Shown: positions 55,580 through 63,772 of the stretch, piece by piece
Layout of the letters: each line of letters starts with the position of its first letter
Position numbering within the stretch: position 1 is the first letter of the stretch
Assembly (NCBI GenBank): GCA_038748775.1
Contig: JBCDIT010000002.1
Location: 186,001 to 250,000, forward strand
Origin: DAIQNV01 sp038748775
GTDB lineage: Bacteria > Planctomycetota > Phycisphaerae > Phycisphaerales > UBA1924
Length of the DNA: 64,000 nucleotides
Direction: 5' to 3'
Notes under the pieces: generated by a model
Told to the model about the DNA's origin: nothing
What the model saw: only the letters and a program-made list of their open reading frames with translations
Databases searched by the model: none
Made by a program: the position numbers and the translations under genes

Positions 55580-56206
55580 TCACCAGATGTTCCGGCTTGC
55601 CCACGGCGCCGCGAGTTTGCCGATCCACACGGCGATCGCGCTCTTCACGAACATGCCCGGGAGGAACACGACCATCCCGTAGTACCACGCGTTGGCCCAG
55701 GTGATCTCGTTGCCCGGGTCGGTCGATCGGATAAACCAAAGCCAGGGCACGCCCAAGAAGAAGACGACGAGGTGACCGGTGACAACGCCGGTGATCATCG
55801 CGCCCCAGCCGCGGATGGTCCCGTCGCGTCGTTTGATGATGCTGGTAATCACCGGGACACACACGATGAAGCCCAAGAGGTATCCACCGGTCTGTCCCAG
55901 GATGACCTGCCAGCCCGCTTCGCCCTCGGCGAAAAGCGGGACACCGATAACGCCCATCAGCGCGTAAAGGGCCATCGCGGAGGCGCCGAGTTTGGGCCCG
56001 AGGCAGAGCGCACTCAAGACGACGGCCAGCGTTTGGAGGGTCATCGGGATGCCGTAGGGCGGCAAGGGGATGGCCACCTGCGCGCCGAGGGCCACGAAGA
56101 GAGGGAACAGCCCGACGCCGGTGACGCGGAGCAGCAGCTTGGTCTGTTCGGACGAAGCTGTCGCCTCGACGGCGTCTTCCTGTATGGCAAGGTTTCGTTC
56201 GGGCAT
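55580..56206 (-). CDS. bioY: Biotin transporter BioY (ECF S component)
   Basis: 208 residues from the ATG at 56206 (56221 is also possible); the longer frame is not credible. Six membrane helices with BioY motifs: GAQVAIPLPPYGIPMTLQTL at the biotin pocket, LGASAMALYALMGVIGVPLFAEGEAGW, and GQTGGYLLGFIVCVP. It imports biotin, usually with an energising ECF module, of which no subunit is encoded here. BioY can work alone at low efficiency, and otherwise may share subunits encoded elsewhere. Confidence 0.9.
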   Translation of the reverse strand: MPERNLAIQEDAVEATASSEQTKLLLRVTGVGLFPLFVALGAQVAIPLPPYGIPMTLQTLAVVLSALCLGPKLGASAMALYALMGVIGVPLFAEGEAGWQVILGQTGGYLLGFIVCVPVITSIIKRRDGTIRGWGAMITGVVTGHLVVFFLGVPWLWFIRSTDPGNEITWANAWYYGMVVFLPGMFVKSAIAVWIGKLAAPWASRNIW

Positions 56207-56221
56207 CGCGTGCTGGTCCAT

Positions 56222-56598
56222 ACGAAAACGCGAGACGATAGCGGTTTGTGTTGCAGCGCGTGAGTGGTGTCGGGCGTTGTCGCTCTGGATGCGGGTGGAA
56301 ACGAACGAGGGGCCGAAAGGCCCCGCAAGCGCCGCCCCCGTCGAGGTCGATGCGTGTGGTCGGTCCCCGGTCTTGGGCTGGGCGGGGACCGATGGCAGCC
56401 GCGGCGGAGAGGCGCAGCCTGGCCGGTGACCCGACCTGCTCTCTCGTGGGGGACAGGTCGGGCACCGGCCGCGGCGCTTTTTCTGAGCGCTCCGTTCGGC
56501 CCTTCGGGCCGACACTCGCTTTGGTACGCCGCGCCGGAGTGGAACGTCGGCCTGGTGTTGGGTGCGCCTGGTGCAGGTGGAATCGCGATCATGCGGGT
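56222..56598. other. Divergent intergenic region holding repeat copy C
   Basis: 377 bp between bioY and the SRPBCC-like gene. Long frames exist on the plus strand but are Arg/Pro-rich without a ribosome-binding site. Contains the diverged repeat copy C at 56484-56556. No BirA operator-like or riboswitch pattern was recognised. Confidence 0.4.
56484..56556 (+). repeat. Dispersed two-hairpin repeat, diverged copy C
   Basis: Plus-strand sequence CGCTCCGT - hairpin - ACACTCGCTT...CGCCGGAGTG follows the same order as copies A and B read on their minus strands. The first stem is CGGCCC-TTC-GGGCCG here against GCGGCC-TCC-GGCCGC there, so the pairing is kept while the sequence changes. It lies about 45 bp before the start of the SRPBCC-like gene, not at a stop codon. 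Confidence 0.55.
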
Positions 56599-57114
56599 AT
56601 GACCACACCCGACGTTTGGCGCGATCGTGTTCCGCAAGGCGCTCCTGCGAGGTTCGTTCCGCACACGCACGCCTTCGAGTTTGTGCACGCCGCGCCTCGC
56701 GAGCGGGTGTGGGCGTGGCTGAACGATCCCGGGACGTTCACGCGCCAGGTGTGGCCTTACCGCGTGGAGTTCGTCGCCGGCGGTTTCGATGAGGGTGCGC
56801 TGAACGTTCATCACGGACCGTTTTTGAACGTTGCCGGGATGATGACGGAGGTCGACGCCGGCGACGACGGGAAGGGGCGGCGCCGCGAGCTTCGGTACTT
56901 CTACGGCTCGAACGTGATCTCGCTTCGTTTCATCCGGCCGACGGCTCTTGTCTTCGAGGTTGAAGATGCGGATGCGAATGGAAGCCCCGCGACGCGTATC
57001 CGGGGCCAACTCGACAGCCTGGTCTCCCCGATGATGAAGGGACCCTGGTCGCTGATACAGAAGACGTTCTGGCCCTCGTTCCGTTTCTGGATTCGGCGCG
57101 AGGTCAAGGCATAG
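56599..57114 (+). CDS. SRPBCC-family (START/polyketide-cyclase-like) protein
   Basis: 171 residues from the ATG at 56599. HTHAFEFVHAAPRERVWAWLNDPGTFTRQVWP is the usual start of an SRPBCC/Bet v 1-like hydrophobic-ligand fold, followed by beta strands (YRVEFVAGGFDEGALNVHHG...RRELRYFYGSNVISLRFI) and a C-terminal helix (LIQKTFWPSFRFWIRREV). Ligand unknown. Preceded by repeat copy C in its 5' region. Confidence 0.7.
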   Translation: MTTPDVWRDRVPQGAPARFVPHTHAFEFVHAAPRERVWAWLNDPGTFTRQVWPYRVEFVAGGFDEGALNVHHGPFLNVAGMMTEVDAGDDGKGRRRELRYFYGSNVISLRFIRPTALVFEVEDADANGSPATRIRGQLDSLVSPMMKGPWSLIQKTFWPSFRFWIRREVKA

Positions 57115-57177
57115 GAGCGTCGGAAGCGATCCGCGCCTTCGCTTCTCTCGGGCCCAACGTCATTCGGCCCGACGCGG

Positions 57178-57777
57178 CTATTTGAGGCGGAATCCGAGTT
57201 CGTTGAGGTCGACGATGATCGGTTCGGTGCGGTCGGCGCCGGAGATGCTGACCGGGTCGATCGCGGCTGGGGAGATCGCGTTGCCCTCGCCGTCGACGCT
57301 CGGTCCCCCGGGGTCGATCGACAGTCCGTTGATGCCGACGAGCACGAGGCTGCCCGGATCGACTTCGCCCGGGTCGACGGTCAGCGTGAACACGCCGTCG
57401 TTCGGGCCTTGCATTACGGAGACCGACGTCTCGCGCCCGTTATGAAACCCGAGCGAGGGCCGGCGCGTTGCGGGTAAGCCCGGGTCGATGATCGTGAAGG
57501 TGATTCCGCCTGGCCAGAGCGCCGGATCGATCGGTTCACCCGAGCGCAGCGCTCTGTTGGTCCGCTGGATCTCGTCGGGGTCGTTGCCGGCGAGCAGTTC
57601 CCCGATCGCGTTCGCACCGCCGGTGTCCGAGGCGCCCTGGCCCCTCGCGCCCGCGTCCATCGCAGGCCCGGCGCTGAGCGACGTGAAGATCCACCAGATG
57701 ATGAACGAGACCGCCGCGAGCGGCGAGAGGATCAGCAGCGTGATCGCGAGGTTCTTGGGGAGTCCCCGGGCTTGCAT
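57178..57777 (-). CDS. Single-pass membrane protein of unknown function
   Basis: 199 residues. N-terminal membrane helix (LAITLLILSPLAAVSFIIWWIF) followed by a disordered Gly/Ala stretch and a beta-rich extracytoplasmic domain (PGGITFTIIDPGLP, VFTLTVDPGEVDPGSLVLVGINGL) with Asp-Pro-Gly turns. No family recognised. It follows the sod gene by 93 bp on the same strand. Confidence 0.6.
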   Translation of the reverse strand: MQARGLPKNLAITLLILSPLAAVSFIIWWIFTSLSAGPAMDAGARGQGASDTGGANAIGELLAGNDPDEIQRTNRALRSGEPIDPALWPGGITFTIIDPGLPATRRPSLGFHNGRETSVSVMQGPNDGVFTLTVDPGEVDPGSLVLVGINGLSIDPGGPSVDGEGNAISPAAIDPVSISGADRTEPIIVDLNELGFRLK

Positions 57778-57870
57778 AAGCGGGGCGCCGGCGTGGGGCG
57801 CCGGCTCCCGGTTGGTCTTTGGGTCCGTGGACGTCGCTTCGCTCCGTCGACGGCACCCGACGCGGTTGAG

Positions 57871-58506
57871 TTACGCCTTCGCCGCGGCGTAGAGCTCGGC
57901 AACCTTGCCCCAGTTCACCACGTTCCAGAACGCGCTGATGTAGTCGGGGCGGCGATTCTGGTAGTTGAGGTAGTACGCGTGCTCCCAGACATCGAGGCCG
58001 AGAATGGGGGTGTGGCCGGGGGTCGTGCCGCCGAAGGCCTCTGGCATGATCGGGTTGTCTTGGTTGGCGGTCGAGCTGACATGAACGGCGCCGTCGGCTG
58101 TGGCGGTGAGCCAGGCCCAGCCAGACCCGAACCGGGTCGCGCCGGCCGCGGCGAACTTCTCCTTGAAGCCGTCGAACGACCCGAACGCGGCGCTGATCGC
58201 GGCGTCGAGCTCGCCGGTTGGGTGCTTCTCCGCATTTGGGGCCAGGATCTGCCAAAACAGCGAATGGTTGGCGTGGCCCCCGGCGTTGTTCCGCACGGCG
58301 GCCTGCTTGTCGGCCGGGAGGTCGCCGAGGCTTCGGATGACGTCCTCGACGGGCTTGCCCTCGAAGGGGGTCCCGGCCAGGGCGTCGTTGGCCTTGGAGA
58401 CGTAGGCCGCGTGGTGCTTGCCGTGATGGATCTCCATCGTTTTGGCATCGATGTGGGGGGCGAGGGCGTCGTGGGCGTACGGCAGGTCGGGCAGGTTGAA
58501 GGCCAC
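57871..58506 (-). CDS. Superoxide dismutase, Mn-type sequence
   Basis: 211 residues with a GTG start supported by AAAGGAG upstream. Metal ligands: His in EIHHGKHHAAY, His in NNAGGHANHSLFW, and Asp/His in LDVWEHAYYLNY. Gly-Gly before HANH and Gln in STANQDNPIM mark the Mn-preferring form (Fe enzymes place Gln in the earlier segment). The protein is probably cytoplasmic, as no signal peptide is seen. It removes superoxide. Confidence 0.93.
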   Translation of the reverse strand: MAFNLPDLPYAHDALAPHIDAKTMEIHHGKHHAAYVSKANDALAGTPFEGKPVEDVIRSLGDLPADKQAAVRNNAGGHANHSLFWQILAPNAEKHPTGELDAAISAAFGSFDGFKEKFAAAGATRFGSGWAWLTATADGAVHVSSTANQDNPIMPEAFGGTTPGHTPILGLDVWEHAYYLNYQNRRPDYISAFWNVVNWGKVAELYAAAKA

Positions 58507-59050
58507 GTTGGTGCTCCTTTCGGCGTGGGCTGAACAGCGGGCGTACTCGACCGGTTATGCGGCCTCGGCGCCCGTTATGCGGACGGTAGGACAGGCAAAT
58601 CGTGCGGTTCCGGGGGCGGGACAGCTTGCCGGAAACGGGGTGTCGTGGTAGTAATACCGACTAGCCAGTTTGGGTGATAGTGACGACAAACTTTGAAATG
58701 AGTCCAAGAAATGGAGAACGCACCTAGTCGTTTTCCGTATGTATGAGGCTGTCTCGAGCGAGACAGCGACGGGCAACGGGGCGGCGCCTCGTAGCAAAGG
58801 GAGGCCGCCCAGGAGGTTCCTGGGGCCCCAGGTGGACGGATGGCGGACGGAACGCCGATCTGTGCACAATTGGTGGATTGGTGTCGAGACTGGACACGCG
58901 ACGGCCCGTCTGGAATAATCGAGGTTCCCCAAGAGTCGGTTGGCATGCCGGGGTGGTGGTGCCCGGCTCGCGGGGAACGGTGTCAGCAAAATGGAATGAC
59001 TCGCCTGGCGGAGGTGTCTCCGGCGGGCGGTGCTGGGCGAAGGACAGGTT
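58507..59050 (+). promoter_or_regulatory. Long structured leader region before the sigma factor gene
   Basis: 544 bp without a convincing gene. It contains a perfect hairpin GCTGTCTC-GAGC-GAGACAGC (58748-58767), and two overlapping alternatives: CCAGGA-GGT-TCCTGG (58809-58823) and the palindrome CCTGGGGCCCCAGG (58819-58832), which cannot form together. A short frame at 58840-59088 overlaps the sigma factor start and could be a leader ORF, but it has no well-placed ribosome-binding site. Leader-based regulation is possible. Confidence 0.45.
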
Positions 59051-60103
59051 ATGTCACAGGCGAACCAACGCAGCCCGGGCCCGCTTGAGCAGGCCCGCCG
59101 CAGGCACCGGACGGGTGTCACGCGGATATCGCGCGCTGGCTCGGCGTCACGGCGGCGGCTGAGCCACAGTGATGAGCGTTTGCTCAACCAGATCCTCCAG
59201 AAGCCTCAGGATTACATCGATAGCGAGGCGTTCTACGAGGAACAGGCGGAGAACCAGATCTACGCCGAAGCTCCGGATATCCAAAAGCCGGACACGACGT
59301 GGTACCACCCGGTCATGGACGACCTGAGCGGGACTCGGACGCGGAGCGTCAAGTCGAGCCAGCAGGTCATCCTGACGGGCGCTGAAGAGAAAGTTCTCTT
59401 CCACCAGTTCAACTACGCGCGTCACCGCGTCCGCCAACTCCAGGACGACATCTGGGCCAACGCGGACCGCAAGCCCGACGCGGACCAGGCCGACGAGATC
59501 CTCCGTTGGCACAGGCTCGCCGAGCGCATCCGTGAGCAGATCGCGGAGACCAACCTCGCGCTGGTCCTCGCGATGGCGAAGCGCACGCGCATGAGCGAGG
59601 TGGACTTTGCGGACCTTGTCTCCGAGGGCAACATGGCGCTGCTCCGCGCGGTCGACAAGTTCGACGCCGGTCGTGGCTACAAGTTCTCGACCTACGCGTG
59701 CCGCGCGATCTTGAAGGCCTTCAGCCGTCAGGGCATGAAGCTGAGCAAGTACCGCCAGCGCTTCCCGACCGACTTCGACCCCAAGCTCGAGAAGTCCAAC
59801 TACCTCGAGACCAAGCGGGCGACGTTCGAGAAGGACGCGGCCGAAGAGGTCCGGCAGATCGTCATGGACAACCGTGCCGACCTAACGGACGTCGAGCGAA
59901 CCGTGATCGAGCACCGCTTCGGGCTTGAGACCGGCGCCCAAGAGAAGCCCATGACCCTTGAGCAGGTCGGGCAGATCATCGGCGTGACCAAGGAACGCGT
60001 GAGGCAGATCCAGAACAAGGCCATGGAGAAGATCCGCGGCGAGCTGGAAGCCAAGTTCCTCGGCGAGCCCGAGAAGAAGGAAGCCGAAGCGGTCGCGAAC
60101 TGA
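59051..60103 (+). CDS. Sigma-70 family RNA polymerase sigma factor (group 2/3-like)
   Basis: 350 residues from the ATG at 59051. N-terminal basic segment, then sigma region 2 (FADLVSEGNMALLRAVDKFDAGRGYKFSTYACRAILKAFSRQ) with the -10 recognition part modified, a linker, and region 4 (DVERTVIEHRFGLETGAQEKPMTLEQVGQIIGVTKERVRQIQNKAMEKI) as a typical -35 helix-turn-helix. Region 1.1 is absent, so it is an alternative factor and not the main RpoD. No anti-sigma gene is adjacent. Confidence 0.88.
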   Translation: MSQANQRSPGPLEQARRRHRTGVTRISRAGSASRRRLSHSDERLLNQILQKPQDYIDSEAFYEEQAENQIYAEAPDIQKPDTTWYHPVMDDLSGTRTRSVKSSQQVILTGAEEKVLFHQFNYARHRVRQLQDDIWANADRKPDADQADEILRWHRLAERIREQIAETNLALVLAMAKRTRMSEVDFADLVSEGNMALLRAVDKFDAGRGYKFSTYACRAILKAFSRQGMKLSKYRQRFPTDFDPKLEKSNYLETKRATFEKDAAEEVRQIVMDNRADLTDVERTVIEHRFGLETGAQEKPMTLEQVGQIIGVTKERVRQIQNKAMEKIRGELEAKFLGEPEKKEAEAVAN

Positions 60104-60135
60104 CGCGGTCCGAGTTCGACTCCTGATCCCCCTCG

Positions 60136-60161
60136 AACGCCCCGGACGACCGGGGCGTTTT
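60136..60161 (+). terminator. Rho-independent terminator after the sigma factor gene
   Basis: AACGCCCCGG and CCGGGGCGTT form a perfect 10-bp stem with an ACGA loop, running directly into a short T-run (CGTTTTC). It is 33 bp after the stop codon. Confidence 0.85.
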
Positions 60162-60471
60162 CATTTGGCGAGAACCGGGCCCTAGGACGGCTCTGCCGTT
60201 GCTTTCGGGTGCGATGCTGTCGTCGCCATCTGTCGCGGGTCTTGGAACGCGGCTGTGATGTCGTTCCCCGGTGGCGCGCGTGAACGTAGAGGCTTTGGGG
60301 ACAACAGGTTTCGAGGGTTTCGTCCCGAAATTCTTTCCACGCAACAACATGCCTTCAACAGGGTGAAAAACGGTGGAGAACCGCGTTCACCCATCTAACC
60401 TGCGGTCGCGTCGGGACGTTGGGACGTCGGTCCTGGGGCGCGTGGTGGAACACGTCGAGGAGAAGCGAGTG
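60162..60471. other. Promoter region of the first PLPHP-tailed gene
   Basis: No gene. The ribosome-binding site GAGGAGAAG lies close to the ATG at 60472, and the same GAGGAGAAG is seen before the second paralogue, so the 5' leader was duplicated with the gene. Core promoter boxes were not identified. Confidence 0.4.
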
Positions 60472-61251
60472 ATGAAGAACGTGATTCTGGCGGTGGTTGC
60501 GGGTCTTGTCGGCGGTGCGACCGGCGCGACGACCCTCGTGAGCGAGTCGGACCAGGGGTCGGTGAACGCCAAGACGATCACGGCGTTCGACTTCGCGTCG
60601 CACTCGATCGGTGACATTTACGACCTCAAGAACGCCCAGTTTGGCGGCAACGACGGCATCAACAAGGTCGGGACGGGGATCGACCAGTCCGATCTGATGG
60701 GCGACAAGGTCAACGTCTTCTTCGCCGACACGACCGAGGGCCTGGCGTTCTTCTTCGTGTTCGATAACGGGATCGCCGGCGACGACAGCAATGTCGCTTC
60801 GACCTCATCGAACGTGAGCGCGAACGGCGCCACCGGCGACGTGATCTTCAGCCCGGCGGGCAACCAGTACATCGCGACCCAAGACGACGTGGGCGACAGC
60901 ATCCAGGCGACGAACGGCACCGACCCGTTCAGCTTCGACCTGCGTTGGGCCAAGGGCTTCACCGACGGCATCGCCGGCTCGTTCGGCCCGCCGAACGTCA
61001 ACGGGTTCCGCGATATCACGCTGGCTCTTGAGGACGTGCTCAACCTGGCCGGCCTCGACAGCGTCAACGGCTTCAATCTGATCAGCGCCGATGGCAGCAC
61101 CTACACCGGGACGTTCGATGACCTCGGCGGTGCCTCGGAACTCGGCGGTTACGCCAACTGGCTTTCGCTGACTGTCATCCCGCTGCCGCACCCGGCGGCA
61201 ATGGCCGGCTTCGCTCTCTTCGGGCTGGGTATGGGCGCCCGCCGCCGCTGA
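60472..61251 (+). CDS. Secreted PLPHP-tailed PEP-CTERM-like protein, tandem copy 1
   Basis: 259 residues. Signal peptide (ILAVVAGLVGGATGA), a conserved body (STLV/TLVSESDQGS.NAKTI.AFDF at the start; GDKVNVFFADTTEGLAFFFVFDNGIA in the middle; DPFSFDLRWAKGFTDGIAGSFGPPNV; VNGFNLISADGSTYTGTF), and a tail PLPHPAAMAGFALFGLGMG-ARRR. The PLPHP start of the tail differs from the VPTP tails elsewhere in the window. Body function unknown, with no recognised domain. First of three tandem paralogues, each with its own leader and terminator. Confidence 0.82.
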   Translation: MKNVILAVVAGLVGGATGATTLVSESDQGSVNAKTITAFDFASHSIGDIYDLKNAQFGGNDGINKVGTGIDQSDLMGDKVNVFFADTTEGLAFFFVFDNGIAGDDSNVASTSSNVSANGATGDVIFSPAGNQYIATQDDVGDSIQATNGTDPFSFDLRWAKGFTDGIAGSFGPPNVNGFRDITLALEDVLNLAGLDSVNGFNLISADGSTYTGTFDDLGGASELGGYANWLSLTVIPLPHPAAMAGFALFGLGMGARRR

Positions 61252-61275
61252 ACCCGAACGCGTTTGGACTCCAGC

Positions 61276-61303
61276 GACCGGCCCGTTTCGGGCCGGTCTT
61301 TTT
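61276..61303 (+). terminator. Terminator after tandem copy 1
   Basis: GACCGGCCCG-TTT-CGGGCCGGTC perfect 10-bp stem followed by TTTTT. 25 bp after the stop codon. Confidence 0.92.
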
Positions 61304-61542
61304 GTTTGCGATGGAAGGCCCAGGGCATGCCATCCGGTGGGAGTGAGAATATGGGTAGTTCAAGGGATTGAGGCGCCTGGGCGATATCCCGTATCGGTGT
61401 CGGAACTGTTCAAATATGTGTAAAGTCACTTCGTCCAACTTCCAAGGCCGCTAGGCGGTCTCTAGTATCCAAGCGGAGAGCGCCGTGGGGTTCGGCGCAG
61501 GTGAGAACGCGAGGGTTTCTGCCTCTCGAGGAGAAGTGAGTG

Positions 61543-62319
61543 ATGAAGAGTGTGATCTTCGCGCTGAGCGCGGTTGTGGGTTGTGCCTCCGCGGCGACGA
61601 CCCTTCTGAGTGAGTCGGACCAGGGCTCGGCGAACGCCAAGACCATCACGGCGTTCGACTTCTCGGCCCTGTCGATCGGTCAGGTGTACGACAACGCCGA
61701 CTTCCAGTTCGGCGGCAACGACGGCCTCAACAAATCCGGCACCGGCCTCGGCCAGGACCAGTTGATGGGCGACAAGATCAACGTCTTCTTCGCCGACACC
61801 AACGAAGGCCTCGCGTTCTTCTTCGTGTTCGATAACGGCGACGCCGACGACGACAGCAACGTTGCCTCGACCAGCTCGAACGTCAGCGCCAACGGTGCCG
61901 TCGGCGACGTCTTCTTTGACCCGTCAGGCAACCAGTACATCGCCGCCCAGGACGACGTGGGTGACAGCATCACCGCCACCAACGGCGCCGACCCGTTCAG
62001 CTTCGACCTGAACTGGGCCAAGGGATTTACCGACGGGCTCGCCGGCTCGTTTGGCCCGCCGAACGTCGCTGGCTTCCGCGACATCACCCTCGCGCTCGAG
62101 AACGTGCTCAACCTCGCCGGCATCGACAGCGTCAACGGGTTCAACCTCATCAGCGCCGATGGCAGCACCTTCACCGGCACGTTCAACGACGCCGGCGGTG
62201 CTCAGGAACTCAGCGGGTACGAGAACTGGCTCTCGCTGACCGTCATCCCGCTGCCCCACCCGGCCTTGATGGCCGGCTTCGGTCTGGTTGCCTTCGGCGC
62301 CGTCCGCCGCGGCCGCTGA
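61543..62319 (+). CDS. Secreted PLPHP-tailed PEP-CTERM-like protein, tandem copy 2
   Basis: 258 residues from the ATG at 61543 (a GTG one codon earlier is in frame; GAGGAGAAG upstream). Closely similar to copy 1 over the whole length: same LSESDQGSANAKTITAFDFSALSIG start, GDKINVFFADTNEGLAFFFVFDNG, DPFSFDLNWAKGFTDGLAGSFGPPNV, and tail PLPHPALMAGFGLVAFGAV-RRGR. Copies 1 and 2 are the most recent duplicates. Function unknown. Confidence 0.82.
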   Translation: MKSVIFALSAVVGCASAATTLLSESDQGSANAKTITAFDFSALSIGQVYDNADFQFGGNDGLNKSGTGLGQDQLMGDKINVFFADTNEGLAFFFVFDNGDADDDSNVASTSSNVSANGAVGDVFFDPSGNQYIAAQDDVGDSITATNGADPFSFDLNWAKGFTDGLAGSFGPPNVAGFRDITLALENVLNLAGIDSVNGFNLISADGSTFTGTFNDAGGAQELSGYENWLSLTVIPLPHPALMAGFGLVAFGAVRRGR

Positions 62320-62343
62320 GTCCTTCGCAGACGTTGATCTCTC

Positions 62344-62372
62344 AAGACCGGCCTTCTGGCCGGTCTTTTTTT
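62344..62372 (+). terminator. Terminator after tandem copy 2
   Basis: AAGACCGGCC-TTCT-GGCCGGTCTT perfect 10-bp stem followed by more T residues (T-run to 62372). 25 bp after the stop codon, same position as in copy 1. Confidence 0.92.
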
Positions 62373-62655
62373 GCGCGCGGTTCCGGATGGGGGGCTATCG
62401 GTCCGGGGATGCCTTCGTGCTCCGCGTCGGTTTGTCATCATCGCTTTCGTTATCGCTCGCAGCGCGGTTGGGCTGGACAGTCTGTCGCGTCTCGCTCGGG
62501 CGAGAAGCCCACCGGCGCGGCCAAACCAACACCCCGGTGTTGTTCAGGGGGGCTTCGTGCTGCATCTTGATGCCGCACGCGAGCCGCGGAAGATCGGGCA
62601 GGGGCCCCTTCAGCACGGTCAGCGTCAACTCAACCGAGCGGTAGAGGAGAGAGAG

Positions 62656-63429
62656 ATGACCAAGACTGTGACCCTCGCGGCGCTTGCCCTTTCGACCGGT
62701 GCGGCCCTTGCTGGCTCGACCCTCGTGACCACGTCGGACCAGGGCTCGACCCACGGCAAGACCATCCACGCGTTCGATTTCTCAGGCCTTTCGATTTCCG
62801 AGGTCTACGAGCACCACAACTACCAGTTTGGTGGCAACAACGGCTCGAACGAGAGCGGCACGAGCATCAGCCAGAGCGACCTCGCCGGCGACAAGATCAA
62901 CGTCTTCTTCGCCGACACGACAGACGGGCTCGGCTTCTTCTTCGTGTTCGATAACGGGATCGCCTCGGCCGACCGCAACACCGGCAGCGGGACCAAAGCC
63001 AACGGAGCCCAGGGCGACATCATCTTCGCCCCGTCGGGCAACCAGCGGATCGCGGTGCAGGATGACATCGGTGACAAGATCGAGTCGACCAACGGCACCG
63101 ATCCGTTCAGCTTTGGCCTCCGCTGGGCCGTCGGCTTCACCGATGGCATCGCTGGCACCTTCAACGGCCCCAACGTCGACGGTCAGCGTTCGATGACCCT
63201 CGCCCTGACCAGCGTTCTGAACCACTACGGCCTCACCAGTGTCGACGGGTTCAACGTCCTCAGTGCCGATGGCTCGACCTACACCGGCCTCTTCAACGAT
63301 GCTGGCGGTGCCGGCGAGATGAACGGGTACTCGGACTACCTCACCATGACCGCGGTCCCGCTGCCCCACCCGGCGGCCCTCGCCGGCTTCGGCATCGTGG
63401 GCGTCGCGGCGGTCCGTCGTCGCCGGTAA
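62656..63429 (+). CDS. Secreted PLPHP-tailed PEP-CTERM-like protein, tandem copy 3
   Basis: 257 residues from the ATG at 62656 (GAGGAGAG upstream). More diverged than copies 1 and 2 but the same architecture: STLVTTSDQGSTHGKTIHAFDF, GDKINVFFADTTDGLGFFFVFDNGIA, DPFSFGLRWAVGFTDGIAGTFNGPNV, tail PLPHPAALAGFGIVGVAAV-RRRR. It loses the VAST.SSNVSANGA stretch of copies 1 and 2, replaced by a shorter NTGSGTKANGA. Followed by pilT. Confidence 0.82.
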   Translation: MTKTVTLAALALSTGAALAGSTLVTTSDQGSTHGKTIHAFDFSGLSISEVYEHHNYQFGGNNGSNESGTSISQSDLAGDKINVFFADTTDGLGFFFVFDNGIASADRNTGSGTKANGAQGDIIFAPSGNQRIAVQDDIGDKIESTNGTDPFSFGLRWAVGFTDGIAGTFNGPNVDGQRSMTLALTSVLNHYGLTSVDGFNVLSADGSTYTGLFNDAGGAGEMNGYSDYLTMTAVPLPHPAALAGFGIVGVAAVRRRR

Positions 63430-63458
63430 GACTTCCTGGACCAACTGCTCTCTTTCCG

Positions 63459-63491
63459 CGCTGGCCGACGTTCGTCGGCCAGCGTTTTTTT
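63459..63491 (+). terminator. Terminator after tandem copy 3
   Basis: CGCTGGCCGACG-TT-CGTCGGCCAGCG, a 12-bp inverted repeat (the inner pairs must open to form the loop), followed by seven T residues. 30 bp after the stop codon. The rest of the spacer up to 63772 holds a GCCCCCTGGAGGGGGC palindrome near 63657-63672 but no gene. Confidence 0.9.
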
Positions 63492-63772
63492 GTGTTGACC
63501 CACGCTCGCCTTGTCTCGCCAAGTGATGCTTGGGCAAAGATTTGTATTTGGTCTGGGTGTTGGATGTTGTCGGTGTTTTGCCGCGGCGGGAATTCCGGGG
63601 GGGAGTTGAGGCCTTCTTGGGTGGTATCCGTATGAGACCGCACATGGGACGCCGCGGCCCCCTGGAGGGGGCTCCAAGGCCACGTGCCGGGGCCGCGCCG
63701 AGACAACCAAGTTTGACTTGTTGATGTCCACGGCCGCGTCTGGGGTTTTACTGCGATCAGGGAGTAACTACT

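Noticed and set aside
58840..59088. 82-codon frame with four Cys in the sigma factor leader
   Set aside because: Overlaps the sigma factor start in another frame, and the nearest AGGAGG is 24 bases away; kept only as a possible leader ORF.
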